Positions 34,449-44,964 of a stretch of 64,000 nt of DNA are shown here, one piece after another. Position 1 is the stretch's first letter. Every line of letters begins with the position of its first letter. The DNA is taken from NCBI GenBank assembly GCA_958298945.1, contig OY282610.1:68445088-68509087 (forward strand), given 5' to 3'. The notes under the pieces are model-generated. The model ran no database searches, was not told the DNA's origin, and saw only the letters and a list, made by a program, of their open reading frames with translations. The position numbers and the translations under genes are program-made. The DNA comes from Atherix ibis (taxonomy: Eukaryota > Arthropoda > Insecta > Diptera > Athericidae).

Positions 34449-34467
34449 GGCAACACTAAGTGTTGCC
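34449..34467. repeat. Palindrome next to the left TIR
   Basis: GGCAACACTAAGTGTTGCC has 9-bp perfect arms around a single base. It starts one base after the left TIR and has no counterpart at the right end. It could be a transcription-factor or accessory binding site in the promoter region of the transposase. Confidence 0.6.
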
Positions 34468-34594
34468 AGGTGCGATCTGACATTTCCATTGGAAAGTTTG
34501 ACATTTTTTAGCATAAACGTACTCAGAACGTTTTGACGTACGACTATCATTTGTGTTGTTTACAGTGACTTGAAAAAATCAATTTGGCAAAAAA

Positions 34595-35647
34595 ATGGAA
34601 TTAACTCGTGAACATTTTCGTGCGATCATTTTTCACAACTTTCGACGTGGATTATCACGACAAGAGTGCATCGATGAACTTAAATCTTTGTATGGCTATG
34701 AAGCACCATCCTATAGCACTGTGAAAAACTGGTACAACGAATTCAATCGTGGCCGACGCTCGCTCAAAGACGAATTCCGTGAAGGTCGTCCAAAAACAGC
34801 CGTTGTTCCAGAAAACATCGATGCCGTACGTGAACTGATAATGCAAGACCGTCATGTGACATACCGTGAGATAGAGGCATGCCTAGGCATTTCTCCCACC
34901 AGCATACATTCGATATTGCATGAACACCTGGCCGTAAAAAAGGTTTGTTCTCGTTGGATCCCGCACAATTTGACAATCGCTCAAAAAAAGGCTCGTGTGG
35001 ATTGGTGTAAAGAAATGCTGAAAAAATACGATCGCGGTGCTTCAAAAGACGTTTATAAGATCGTCACAGGTGACGAATCATGGATCTATGCGTATGAGCC
35101 CGAAACAAAACAGCAATCGACCGTGTGGGTCTTCCAAGACGAGTCAAATCCAACGAAAGTTGTTCGTGGAAGAAGCACTTCGAAGCAAATGGTCGCTTGT
35201 TTCTTTGGCAAAACTGGTCATGTGGCGACTGTTCCGCTTGTGCAACGTAGGACGGTCAATTCTGAGTGGTACACCACCATTTGTTTGCCTGAAGTCTTCG
35301 GAGAAATTCGAAAAACGAACAAGAGAAATCGAATCATTGTGCACCATGACAATGCGAGCTCTCACACATCGGCTCAAACCAGCGCCTTTTTGACCGGACA
35401 AAACGTCGAATTGATGGGTCATCCTCCGTACAGCCCTGACTTGGCACCCAATGACTTCTTTTTATTCCCACACATCAAGAAAAAAATGCGTGGTCAACGA
35501 TTTTCGTCGCCAGAAGATGCTGTTGAAGCATTCAAAAACCATGTTTTGGAGGTGTCTCAATCGGAGTGGAAAAAGTGCTTCGAAAATTGGTTTGAGCGCA
35601 TGCAAAAGTGTATAAATCTTGATGGAGAATATTTTGAAAAACAATAA
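34595..35647 (+). CDS. Mariner transposase, D,D34D, apparently intact
   Basis: 350 residues, the usual mariner length (~345-350). It catalyses cut-and-paste transposition of the surrounding element, acting in the nucleus on its own terminal repeats. Residues ~1-110 form two helix-turn-helix units (RRGLSRQECIDELKSLYG; VTYREIEACLGISPTSIHSI) joined by the GRP motif (REGRPKTA, ~63-70). WIPHNL (~121) is the family's WVPHEL linker. Catalytic residues: Asp in TGDESW (~161), Asp in VHHDNASSH (~251) and Asp in PPYSPDLAPNDF. The last two are separated by 34 residues, the D,D34D signature. The C terminus ends GEYFEKQ. The ATG at 34595 has A-rich context (AAAAAATGG). No stops or frameshifts. The subfamily is not certain; it is distinct from the dead element at 28941. 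Confidence 0.95.
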   Translation: MELTREHFRAIIFHNFRRGLSRQECIDELKSLYGYEAPSYSTVKNWYNEFNRGRRSLKDEFREGRPKTAVVPENIDAVRELIMQDRHVTYREIEACLGISPTSIHSILHEHLAVKKVCSRWIPHNLTIAQKKARVDWCKEMLKKYDRGASKDVYKIVTGDESWIYAYEPETKQQSTVWVFQDESNPTKVVRGRSTSKQMVACFFGKTGHVATVPLVQRRTVNSEWYTTICLPEVFGEIRKTNKRNRIIVHHDNASSHTSAQTSAFLTGQNVELMGHPPYSPDLAPNDFFLFPHIKKKMRGQRFSSPEDAVEAFKNHVLEVSQSEWKKCFENWFERMQKCINLDGEYFEKQ

Positions 35648-35685
35648 AACCTTTTTCGTTGATAAATATTCGCATTTTCATTATT

Positions 35686-35713
35686 AGGCCAGAAATATAT
35701 ATAGTAGCCCACG
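35686..35713 (-). repeat. Right terminal inverted repeat of the intact mariner
   Basis: 28 bp, the inverted partner of 34420-34447, followed by the TA duplication at 35714-35715. Confidence 0.9.
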
Positions 35714-35715
35714 TA

Positions 35716-36505
35716 TTCGCATTTAATTTTTTCACTTACAAATTGTAAAGATTTGGGGATTTTTTCACCTTTTTGCCATTTTTCTATTTCTCTTTTCTAT
35801 TTTTATTAATATTCAATCTAAATTTAGATAATGTTTATTATTAAAGAGAAATCCAACACTTTAAGTTCGATGCGATGATGTCAAATCGTAAGACAACAGC
35901 GCCATTTTTCAGATATGTGGTAACGGATAATTTCTTATTGTTTTTATTTAAAAAAAAAACTCATTTATGTGTAAATATTTCTCGAAACTTTTAAACTGGG
36001 TAGTTTAGTTAATTTGTCATTTAAAATAATTTTAACTAAATTCCACTTTAGAAAAACTTACATTTTTAAAATAATTTTTGGTTGAAATAATTTGAATTTT
36101 TTTCATAAAACGATTTTTAAGAATATGCAAAGAAATCTTCATAAACTAAAATTAGATACTTGTATTTGGTTCTGAGTCATAAAAGTCATTTTCTTTTTTG
36201 TTAAATTGTGTCTTATTCTTTATAGTTGTTAGCGAGCATTAATCAAAAGAAACGCATACCGTAGGAATTTGTCCTTTAGAGAATATTTAAGTTCGAAAAA
36301 CTATTTTTCAATCTATAGTTGGTAAATAAAATTTCAAAATGACAATCTGATCTAGACGACATGTTTTGTCGTATAATAAATTTATATAAAATATTACAAT
36401 ACTTTTTGTTAACCAAACAAATAAATCAAATAAAATTTATACTGCATATTTTTGCATAATTATTTAATAAATAAAAGTTGATATTGAGAAATAAGAATAA
36501 AACTA
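35716..36505. other. AT-rich DNA, no supported feature
   Basis: No coding or repeat signal was found beyond A/T tracts. Confidence 0.45.
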
Positions 36506-36506
36506 C

Positions 36507-36600
36507 AGGGTGGTTTTTATGTTCCACGTTGATTTTGTTTGGCCGCCATTTTGGTTTGGATGACATTTGATAGTTGTATAGAGTCGTAACGGTAACATCC
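36507..36600 (+). repeat. Isolated 5' end of a group-2 DD41D-like element
   Basis: ACAGGGTGGTTTTTATGTTC, then TTTGGCCGCCATTTTGGTTT and GGATGACATTTG, match the 5' end of the next relic (36828 onward) almost base for base for ~75 bp. The match then breaks off into unrelated sequence in which AGTCGTAACGGTAA occurs twice (near 36584 and 36634). Confidence 0.8.
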
Positions 36601-36827
36601 GTGACGACTCTTTGGCTATAAAGTTTTCTTACAGTCGTAACGGTAATATCTTTCGTCCAAAGTTATAGGCAACGAGTATTTATGCTTATGACACAATCCC
36701 ATCATTCTAGCAGTCCAGATTTCGAAGGATTCGCGTTGAGATTCTGCAATTCGATGTTCCTAACATAACTCGTGCATCCTGACTGTCGCAATTGCTTCAT
36801 TGGACGCAGGGCTTAGCTCATCTTCTA

Positions 36828-37545
36828 CAGGGTGCTTTTTATATTCCAGGTTGATTTTGTTTGGCCGCCATTTTGGTTTGGATGACATTTGTATGCTGGC
36901 ATTCGAAAGTTGTATAGAATCATTTATTATGGAGTATTTAAAGCCGCAACGAATAATTGTTCAATTGTGAATACGTGGAGAAATTCACGTGACTTTTTTT
37001 GCGTTAATCATATGCCCAGCAAGTCAACTATTCAGCGTGTAATGAATAATTTTGAAAATGTGAATACACTGGGAGATAAATCAAAGACTGGGCGATAGTA
37101 AAGTTAACGTGCACGTGAAAGGATTGATGCAGTGAGGCAGAGTGTTGCTAAATGTCCGGGTAAAAAGTCAGTGTTGCTAAATGTCCGGGTTGCTAAATGT
37201 CCGGGTCCAGCGGCATCATTGGGCCATATTTCTTTGAGGATGCTGAAGGCAATGGCTAAACAGTTACTGGTGAGCGCTATCGGAATATGTTGGAAAATTT
37301 TCTTCTGCCCGAATTGGATCAATTAGCCGTAAAGAATATGTGTTTTCAACAAGACAGTGCTACATCACACATAGCTCGTGCTACGATGCAAATTTTGAGA
37401 GAAATTTTTCCCAGCCGAATAATACCAAAAAGTGTTGTTATGCGAGACCTGTCATATCGACAGGTCCTCATAATCTCCTGATTTGAACCCTTCCTATTTC
37501 TTTATATGAGGGTACTTGAAGGAAGTTAGCAAAAATATTATTAAA
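36828..37545 (+). pseudogene. Group-2 DD41D-like transposase relic
   Basis: It starts with ACAGGGTGCTTTTTATATTC at 36828. Coding remnants: MPSKSTIQRVMNNFENVNTL with GDKSKTGR (37011-37096), ERIDAVRQSVAKCPG, then a deletion marked by a tandem repeat. It resumes at GIIGPYFFEDAEGNG (37213-37255), TVTGERYRNMLENFLLPELD (37262-37320), CFQQDSATSHIARATMQILR (second Asp kept, 37339-37400), and SPDLNPSYFF (third-Asp position changed, ~37468-37500). The region from the linker to the first Asp is missing, so it cannot be active. It shares most of its sequence with the relic at 13835. Confidence 0.7.
37144..37206 (+). repeat. Three copies of GTTGCTAAATGTCCGGGT at a deletion point
   Basis: Copies lie at 37144-37161, 37173-37190 and 37190-37206. 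They sit where the relic jumps from its N-terminal to its core region, suggesting slippage or templated repair at the break. Confidence 0.85.
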
Positions 37546-37549
37546 TAAA

Positions 37550-40005
37550 ACACAGGCAGGCATTTAACCAGCAAAAACCATATAATCAACTAATAAAATA
37601 TAATTTATAAAATTCTAATTTATTTGAAAGTTATTTTAAAAATAATTCGGTATCTGGATCAGATCGCCATAATTGTGTCATTTTGTTCGTCTACTAATTG
37701 TGACATTAAATTTGACTAAATGCTTAATGTAAAAAATTTAGAACTCATTTGTAATTTACATTTCTAAGGTCAGTCAGTATATCTTTTATTATTTATTATT
37801 TGTTTCATAAATTAAAGCTAATAAATTTGTTTATGATGAAAAATTGCAGCTTTGTTTACGATGAAAAATTCAAGTAAATGTCTATTTGACAGCTGGCATT
37901 ATTATTATAATATGATTATTATATACTGTCAAGAAATACATCAGATTAGCAACAGTTATGCTTTGACTAATCTAAGAAGTGAAATGATAGAAATTTGATT
38001 ACAGTGTCATCTATTTTATCACAATAATTATCAACAGATAAATTACTTGAGCTAAATAAAAATCACTACAAAGTTAATTCCTTCAATAACTGTCAGAAAA
38101 GATTTTCTGCAAATAAATACTGACAATTTTAGTCTAGTAGTTTTTTGTTATTTAAAAGTTATTTTAGTAAATAGAAATATTTTTGTATGCGCAAAAAATT
38201 AAAAAAATTCAACTAACAAGCTATTTGGATGAACTAACAAAAGATAGCCAAGTGCATGCATTCGATATGTGGATTGTGGAATTCGGAACTAAATGTCAGA
38301 ATTGTCAGAAATTAAACATTTCAATAAATGAAAAAATTATAACCTAAAATATTGAACAATTTGTGTTGCGATGATAGCTGTGGCAGCTGTTTTTATATGT
38401 CATTTTACGAGAAATTTGTAAACTTACTAAGATCTTATAAAAATACGCAGCTTGTCAGTTTTATGAGGGCGCAAATTACAAGACATAATTTTTATTTTTT
38501 ATTTTTGCAAGCCTAATAGCCGCCATAATTCAAGGATATTCATCAAAAAATATAATCTATTTGAATATTATAAGTAGTCATGGAGAAAAATCATAGCAAA
38601 ATAGCATAATTGGCAGAGGATCAGTTGAAAAAATTATATTCGAATTGCTATGCATACAAACGTGACCAAAACCTAATTGACGGTTTCTTTGTCGCCATTA
38701 AATTTGCATGCATCCACAAGAGAAATAGAAGAAAATATTCACTTTGAATATGTAAGTGCTTATAAATAAATCAGTTATTAAGTTAAATTAGTTCACGTAA
38801 TAAAATGGCGTCATTTGTAACTGTGTCAAACCAAAAATTATATAAACTGTAATGCGTACACAAAAAGTACTCGCAGACGTGTACAGTCGGCTTTATAATT
38901 GAAAAATGACCACCTCATCGGAAGATTGTCACTTGTAATCGATAACAAATATTTTTCTGATACTCGTAATAAATGATCATTTGTTAATGCGGACTCCTTC
39001 CGGCTCTTCTTCTTGATGTTCCGTCATTATTATTCTCGCTGTTCAATTGACATTTTATAATACAAATAATACTTTTCGAACAAATCCAAATCATGTAATA
39101 GGGAAATGCGGTGAATTCCAATTGGTATATTCAATTGGCAATTACTTATTCGAAAATTTTGTTTTGTTTGTTTTGTTTTTTTTTTTATATATTTTAAAAT
39201 TCAAATCGTGTTCGTACTCATTTGGTATTTGACACGAAACGCTTAGATTGGTGTCCACGCGTGTGTATACGTGCACATATGTTAAGAAAATTATGGCACG
39301 CCTGGCCAGAAAAAAATTTCTTTGCCGGCTTTAGTGTCCAACTTCCGTTGTCATAATTTGAATTTTGAATTTGAATTTGAAGTTTCCAACATGAATTGGA
39401 TTATATTCATTTTCTTTTGTTTCTTTATTTCGTCTTGATTTTCTCCATTTTAAAATGTCGGCTAAAGTATGTACGCCATGTACACATATGTAGGCATTAG
39501 GTTGTTCTAATTTACAAAAGAATAACAGTTACAAAATTATAAGCAAATTGGACGAAATTTAGAATATTTTTACACATATTATTTTTTTGAAAACTGTAGT
39601 AATTTCTATATTATATTACATGGTTTTTTTTTCAAACTATTTTGATATGGTTGAAAATATGAAAATATTTTTTTTGTGTCCTAACAATTTGCCCGTACTT
39701 AACGGATTATAAACTTTCATAACTAGTTGAAGTTGTAACTTTTCGAGTTTATAGAATTTGAAATTTTTCTTAACCTGTAAAACTGTTGATATTTTTTAAT
39801 GGTTTTGTTGACAATTTATATTAAACTTTTTAATGTAATATATAAAAATCAAAATTTTCATATTATTTTTTGCAAATATTACATTAAAAAAATTAAATTT
39901 TTTTATGTTAGATTTGCAAAAATAATATGAAAATATTATTGAGGCAAATGTCATTATAATATAGAATTTATTCATTTTGACGTTTCGTAAATTATAACTC
40001 CTACC
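37550..40005. other. AT-rich DNA, no supported gene
   Basis: Besides the inverted repeat at 39852, the interval has no recognised coding or transposon motif. Sequence is moderately complex near 38200-39000 but frames are short. Confidence 0.45.
39852..39937. repeat. Inverted repeat, nearly continuous hairpin
   Basis: AATTTTCATATTATTTTTTG on the left and CAAAAATAATATGAAAATAT on the right form arms of ~25 bp with one extra base. The inner part (TTACATTAAAAAAATT against AATTTTTTTATGTTA) continues the pairing with a few mismatches, so almost the whole 86 bases can fold. Confidence 0.75.
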
Positions 40006-40009
40006 ATTT

Positions 40010-40440
40010 AGTGACAGCTGTCAAATATATATATATATATAAATATCATTCAGGATGGCATTTGTTTAGTGTCAGTTTTGACATTTCAGATTATAGATCG
40101 CTTAACCATTGTAAAAAATTTCTACAACAAAAAGTGACTGATGTCTGATGTGTATTTTGGTCTAAAAGTGTCATTTGCAAATAAAGAACAATAGACCTTT
40201 ACCGTCACTTCTGGGCCCATTGACCATATGATAGTCGATTTTGTTTCGGGCAGAATTTAAAGATTTAAAAAAAAACCGACAAATTTTCCTTTCATTGTAC
40301 GAAAAGCTCCCAGAACACATGGTTTTGAGATTTGGTGTTGTCAATTGACCTCCAAGGTTTGTGCGATTTGAAGCCATTCGACTATTTATTTATGAAAATT
40401 ACTTCAAAATTATCGAGTCCTGCAGAAAATATGGTGGTAA
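40010..40440 (+). pseudogene. DD41D-like transposase relic, group 1, much deleted
   Basis: The 5' end GTGACAGCTGTCAAATATAT with a TA microsatellite, then GGCATTTGTTTAGTGTCAGT, is shared with the other group-1 copies. Coding remnants: CVFWSKSVIC (~40150), a broken TVT..GPIDH piece (~40200), and LYEKLPEHMVLRFGVVN, stop, PPRF with AIRLFI-like ending (40291-40390), the third-Asp block. More than half of the protein is gone. Confidence 0.55.
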
Positions 40441-40444
40441 TTAT

Positions 40445-43340
40445 TTAAATGATATTATATTTTTATTATTTTATTTAAGTTTACCTGCCAAAGCACAGAT
40501 TCGAACCAGCTTAAAATAAATGGGAACTTTTATTTCTAAAAGAGGCTAATATATATACTATTTAAAAATAGGGAAAAAATATAGCCACTGCCACTGTGTT
40601 AACCTAAACCTTAAAAAGGGAGCTAAACTATGTTAACCTTACAGACCAGTCATGGTAAAATTATGGAAGATCTAGCCTGAACTATTCCCTCAGTTCGTAA
40701 ATGGCTTTTGCTATTTTTACGGAAAAAAACTACTATTACTCTACTTCTAACACTAAGCGTTTATTCTTGTTTGCACCTTATAATGAGTCATATATGTCTA
40801 AACAAAAATGCTAACAACTCCTACAAATAATAAACCATAAAGATAGGCCCTTGTTTAAGCCTCCAATTCACTTGGAATAATTTTTCCAACTAATCTGCTT
40901 TTAAGAATTTTGTATTTTATAGTAAATTTTCAATAAACATAAAAACCCTCTTAATATTGGGGCCTTTATAAAAAAAAATGAGCAAGTCCATATTTGACCA
41001 AAAAAAAGAGATAAATTTTGAGGTTAGTATGAAATTTGAGGTAAGTGCGAAATTTGATGTTAGTGCGAATTATGAATTTACAGTGAAATTTTGCTAATTT
41101 AATCAAATTTGAGGTTAAAACTAATTTATTTTATATTAAGAACGTAATTTTAGTAATGAATATTTTTCTAACCTTTTATTTACTGAGTATCAATACTCAA
41201 TAATTTTGAATATCACAAACAATTGGTTTTTCAAAGCCGAACTAATATTGAAAATATTGTTTTCCATAGGCCTTGATAAGTGAGTTCTTTCAAATCTTCA
41301 CAAACTGATCATTTTCCAATAAGATATTCCAAAATATATTTGATTTCTTTTATAATAATTTATTTGATACCTTAACAAGCATTAGTTAATTACAAAAAAT
41401 GCATTTTATTTTTATTGTCCTTATGAAAGTCTACAGAATAGGTTTAATTTTTGATATTCGAGGTCTATAGTCTCTTAGGTAAGAAGATATTTAAGGTCTA
41501 TAATTAATTAGGCTGATTTATCTTCAAAAAAATGTTATAAGTCGACAAATTTTTTTGTTGAACAAAATTAAAATGAAAAACGGTTGATTAGTCATTCTCC
41601 CCGCTAAGGAAAGCAACGCCATCTGTTAATGAATTGCGATACTTGTAGTAAAATCGATATTATTCGAAAAAAACGCTTGTGAATGGTGACAATTTTAAAA
41701 TTACATTTAGTTAATTAACTAAATTTGGGCAAAAGTGTTCAATGTCAATAGAAAAAAGTTTGTTTTTGAATTATTTTTTATAAAATACTGAAAAAGAAAT
41801 ACCGACATTGAGGTTTTTTTTTTTGGTGGTTTTTTGTTTAAAAAAAAAATTGGTAACTTCTTATACGTGAAAAATATTTCAAAGCTAAACGCATAATAGC
41901 ACGTTTACGATAATATAAATTTTGACCTCTTAAACATTCTGTTCGGTATGAATATGAATGAGTTGAATATGGTGAAGATTTGTAACAATTTCCTATAAAG
42001 CTGCTTGGCAAAGTGGATGATAAAATGGCCATTATACGATGACTGTTGGCAATGGCAATGATGCTGATAGCCATGGTCAAATACTGTTCATGATGATAAT
42101 AATAGCAGTCGTAATATTAACGATAACAACAACAAAATGATGACATGATTTCTTAAGAATTATTCAGTTTACACTCACTCGATGGCTATGCACTTGTTTA
42201 AGAAATAATGCTATATTTATTTATATGCGCAAAGTGTTCCGACCACTATGATTGGCGATGCATGTGTGAATGTACAACAGACAAACGGTTAATGTTCTAT
42301 TCAAAAATTTGGTCTGTTTTATTTGTTTGTTTGTTCAATATAATATTGCTACCATGTTGAATAGGCCGTACGAGACTAACCTCGAATCGATCGCCACAAA
42401 TGGCGTCTCTGATTAATCAATAAGCAGAACAGCTTCTTTTCGAATCTCTGGAACAACTCCAGAGCTGGTGTTGTTCTGTTTCTTTGAATGGAAAGCGTAG
42501 CGGTAAAGTCATGTTATTATGGCACTTGAAGAGGTATCCAATGCGGTTGTTGATGTGTGCTCGAAAAGAATTTCACAGAATTTTTTTTTTTTTTTTTTTT
42601 TGAAAAAGAAATCAAATAGAAACAAACAAGACAAAAACGTATTTAATCGTTCATAAACGCATCATCGATGAATGTGGCTAGTTTACTTAACAACGATTAA
42701 TATGGCTCGTATATGTACATCGACAGTGTACGGTCTCAATTAATAGATATTCGTATAAATATAAGAGAGAGAAAAAATCATTTTATATTTTTCAGATCAA
42801 ATCTGATGTTATATTTTGTATATATTTATTACATGAAAGAAAATACAAATAAAATTGACTTAAGAAAAATTGTATATTATTAAAATTAGAAATATGTCGC
42901 AAATAAAAACTTATTACACCCAACAACAACAAAAACAACAATAAGAAAACCGATACAAAACACCAAATTACCATTTCAATATTTTCTCTATTATTAATGA
43001 AAGAAAAAATTTCGACAAGATACAACCGCTTATATCTGTAATAATAATAATAACACTACACTGATAATATTTGAATGATTTATCTTATTTTTGATATTTT
43101 ATAAATTTACAAATTCCTAACCAATCGTTCAACAGAAATTTCTATTTGCTTTGTACTCTTTTCTGTTGCTTCTTTATCAGGAAGAAATAATAGATATTCT
43201 TAAATTTTAGGGTATTATAGGTAGTTTGAAAAATGTCAATGCCTAACACAATTTCATACAATATGTCCCAAAAAAAAAACGACTTTTCAATATTTATAAT
43301 TAATTTCAAAAATAAACTTAAAAGATTGTTTCAATTCGAT
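40445..43340. other. AT-rich DNA, no supported gene
   Basis: It contains a short tandem repeat at 41018-41072, a TTTAGTTAATTAACTAAA palindrome near 41707, and a ~23-base poly-T run near 42580-42601. A more complex stretch at 42360-42540 has no recognised domain. Confidence 0.45.
41018..41072. repeat. Three copies of an 18-bp unit
   Basis: AATTTGAGGTTAGTGCGA-like units follow one another directly, with 1-3 differences each. Confidence 0.65.
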
Positions 43341-43343
43341 TTA

Positions 43344-43870
43344 AAGACTGAAAAGAAAAAAAACATTTATTAATTTTTGGCCCTAAACTTCATAAATTTA
43401 TCCATAAAAGATATTGTTTTGAAAACTGGCAACGTTGTATGAAGACTTAACAAGCTGTCAAATTTCGTTTTAGTGCGATTGAGTCGGCCATTTTGTGCAA
43501 TATTTTTTTTTGCGTGATGACAGGAGGAATGTCAAAATATATTGGTTTTAAGATAAGATATAAATTTTTTAAGCAACTTGCTTTTAATGTGCATTCTTTA
43601 TTTTGAAAACGGAAGAAAACTTCAAAACTAAAGACTTTGAAAAAAAAAACATTTATTAATTTTTGGCCCTAAACTTCATAAATTTATCCATAAAAGATAT
43701 TCTTTTGAAAACTGGCAATGTTGTATGAAAACTTAACGATCTATCAAATTTCGTTTTAATGCGATTGAGTCGGCCATTTTGTGCAATGGTTTTTTTTGCG
43801 TGATGGCAGGAGGAATATCAAAATATAAAAACTAATAGAGAAGATATAATTTTTTTAAGAAACAACCGAA
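43344..43870. repeat. Tandem duplication, 286-bp period
   Basis: About 225 bp starting at ~43344 (ACATTTATTAATTTTTGGCC, later GATTGAGTCGGCCATTTTGT and GGAGGAAT) recurs at ~43630 with roughly 93-95% identity over the best 180 bp. No coding motif is recognised. GGCCATTTTGTG recalls ends of the DNA transposons here, but the link is weak. Confidence 0.85.
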
Positions 43871-43874
43871 GTGA

Positions 43875-44390
43875 CGCTAGAGCTCAAAATTTTTTGCCAT
43901 ATTTTAAGACCCCAGAAGTCTAATATATTTGATAATTTTTAATGTTATTTAAAAAGTCCTAGATTACTGGTTGAAATTTAAATGCTTAACGCCACAATAA
44001 CACAAACTATTTGGCGACAAGCACAGGTTAGTCCGACTATTTGACTAGCTGCATTCAAACTCATGACCACCACGTACCAGATAGACACAGACGCCTCAGC
44101 GTTATTAAATCAGACTCCATTCTTAAGGAGGGAAAAATCATTTTCTAACACCTTTTATAAATTTTTAACACCTTTTATAGATCTGATAATCTAAATTTTT
44201 TTTAATTATTTCAAAAAACATAACGGCTCAAAATTTTTCATTATTTTACCACCAAAAAAAATTGCAAAAGTACAATTTTTTTTTAAATTAAAAAAAAAAA
44301 ATCTGAAGTGTATTGTAATATTTTCGAGACGTTCAAGGTCGAAATTTTTTTTTAAAAAAGGTGAAGTTAATTTGATAATTTTTTTCATTG
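43875..44390. other. AT-rich DNA, no supported feature
   Basis: TTTATAAATTTTTAACACC and TTTTAACACCTTTTATAGAT form a short direct repeat near 44147-44181. No coding signal. Confidence 0.4.
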
Positions 44391-44394
44391 ACAG

Positions 44395-44960
44395 ATGTTA
44401 AAGCCAACGCAGACTTCTTATCTGCAGTTGTCAGCTTGACGGTACTCTACGCAACCGGAAGGTATGGTGACAGAAGCTATGGTCACGGTAACTTACAAGT
44501 GATGGCGGTTTATCGTCGCAGCGTACTTCAAGCCTCAATAGCATGCCGTATTGTCTCGTAAGACAGTGTCTGTGTTATTGCTAGTCGAGCTTTTTGGCAA
44601 ATAAAAAATCCAGAATATATCATCGACGCCAAAAAGGATATGAAATGCATCGACTCACGGTCAGTAGGAAAGAAAAAAATGAGACAGTGACGAGATGGCA
44701 ACGACTCTGACATTTATCGATTTAAAGAAGATTCGTTACATAGCCACTTGGAACGGTTATGGAAAAGTAGACCATAATATGACTCAATTTCTGATAGAAC
44801 ATATAGTAATAAAGATAGTTCACAATGACGAAATAATAAGAAATAGGATAATTGGCGTGATGCCAGTTTACTTACCATGAAGTAATACCTATTGGCGATC
44901 CCATAGAGAGCAATATTTAAAGAAAATGAAGGTGGACTTTAGTGGATACTATTCTCCCCC
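44395..44960 (+). pseudogene. R1/I-type non-LTR retrotransposon C-terminal relic
   Basis: The first frame (44400-44560) contains MAVYRRSVLQASIACRIVS, the Q/Y-RR-x-LR-x-S-A-FRT-x-S pattern after the reverse transcriptase thumb in R1- and I-like elements. After a stop: SVCVIASRAFWQIKNPEYII. In a second frame (44695-44880): IDLKKIRYIATWN and HNMTQFLIEH, matching the H-G-x-V-x-x-x-L-T-Q-x-L-S-G-H stretch before the zinc knuckle. The cysteines of the knuckle are not seen. It is 5'-truncated, with stops and a frameshift. Confidence 0.55.
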
Positions 44961-44964
44961 CTCC

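Larger units (their letters stand above)
34420..35713 (+). mobile_element. Intact mariner element with TIRs and TA duplications
   Basis: The 1294-bp element is bounded by 28-bp terminal inverted repeats at 34420-34447 and 35686-35713 that differ at only two positions (CGTAGGCTACTATATATATT left, CGTGGGCTACTATATATATT right, reverse-complemented). TA flanks both ends (34418-34419, 35714-35715). Inside is one uninterrupted transposase frame in the same direction, with AATAAA overlapping the stop. Near-identical ends and an open frame indicate recent insertion; it may still be mobile. Confidence 0.95.

Noticed and set aside
34655..35735. Several antisense and out-of-frame open readings inside the intact mariner
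   Set aside because: They overlap a complete transposase frame whose catalytic motifs are all in place; they are by-products of its codon use.
36600..36827. Possible minus-strand coding segment between two transposon ends
   Set aside because: Translation in all frames is interrupted and shows no transposase or other motif; only a short repeated AGTCGTAACGGTAA stands out.
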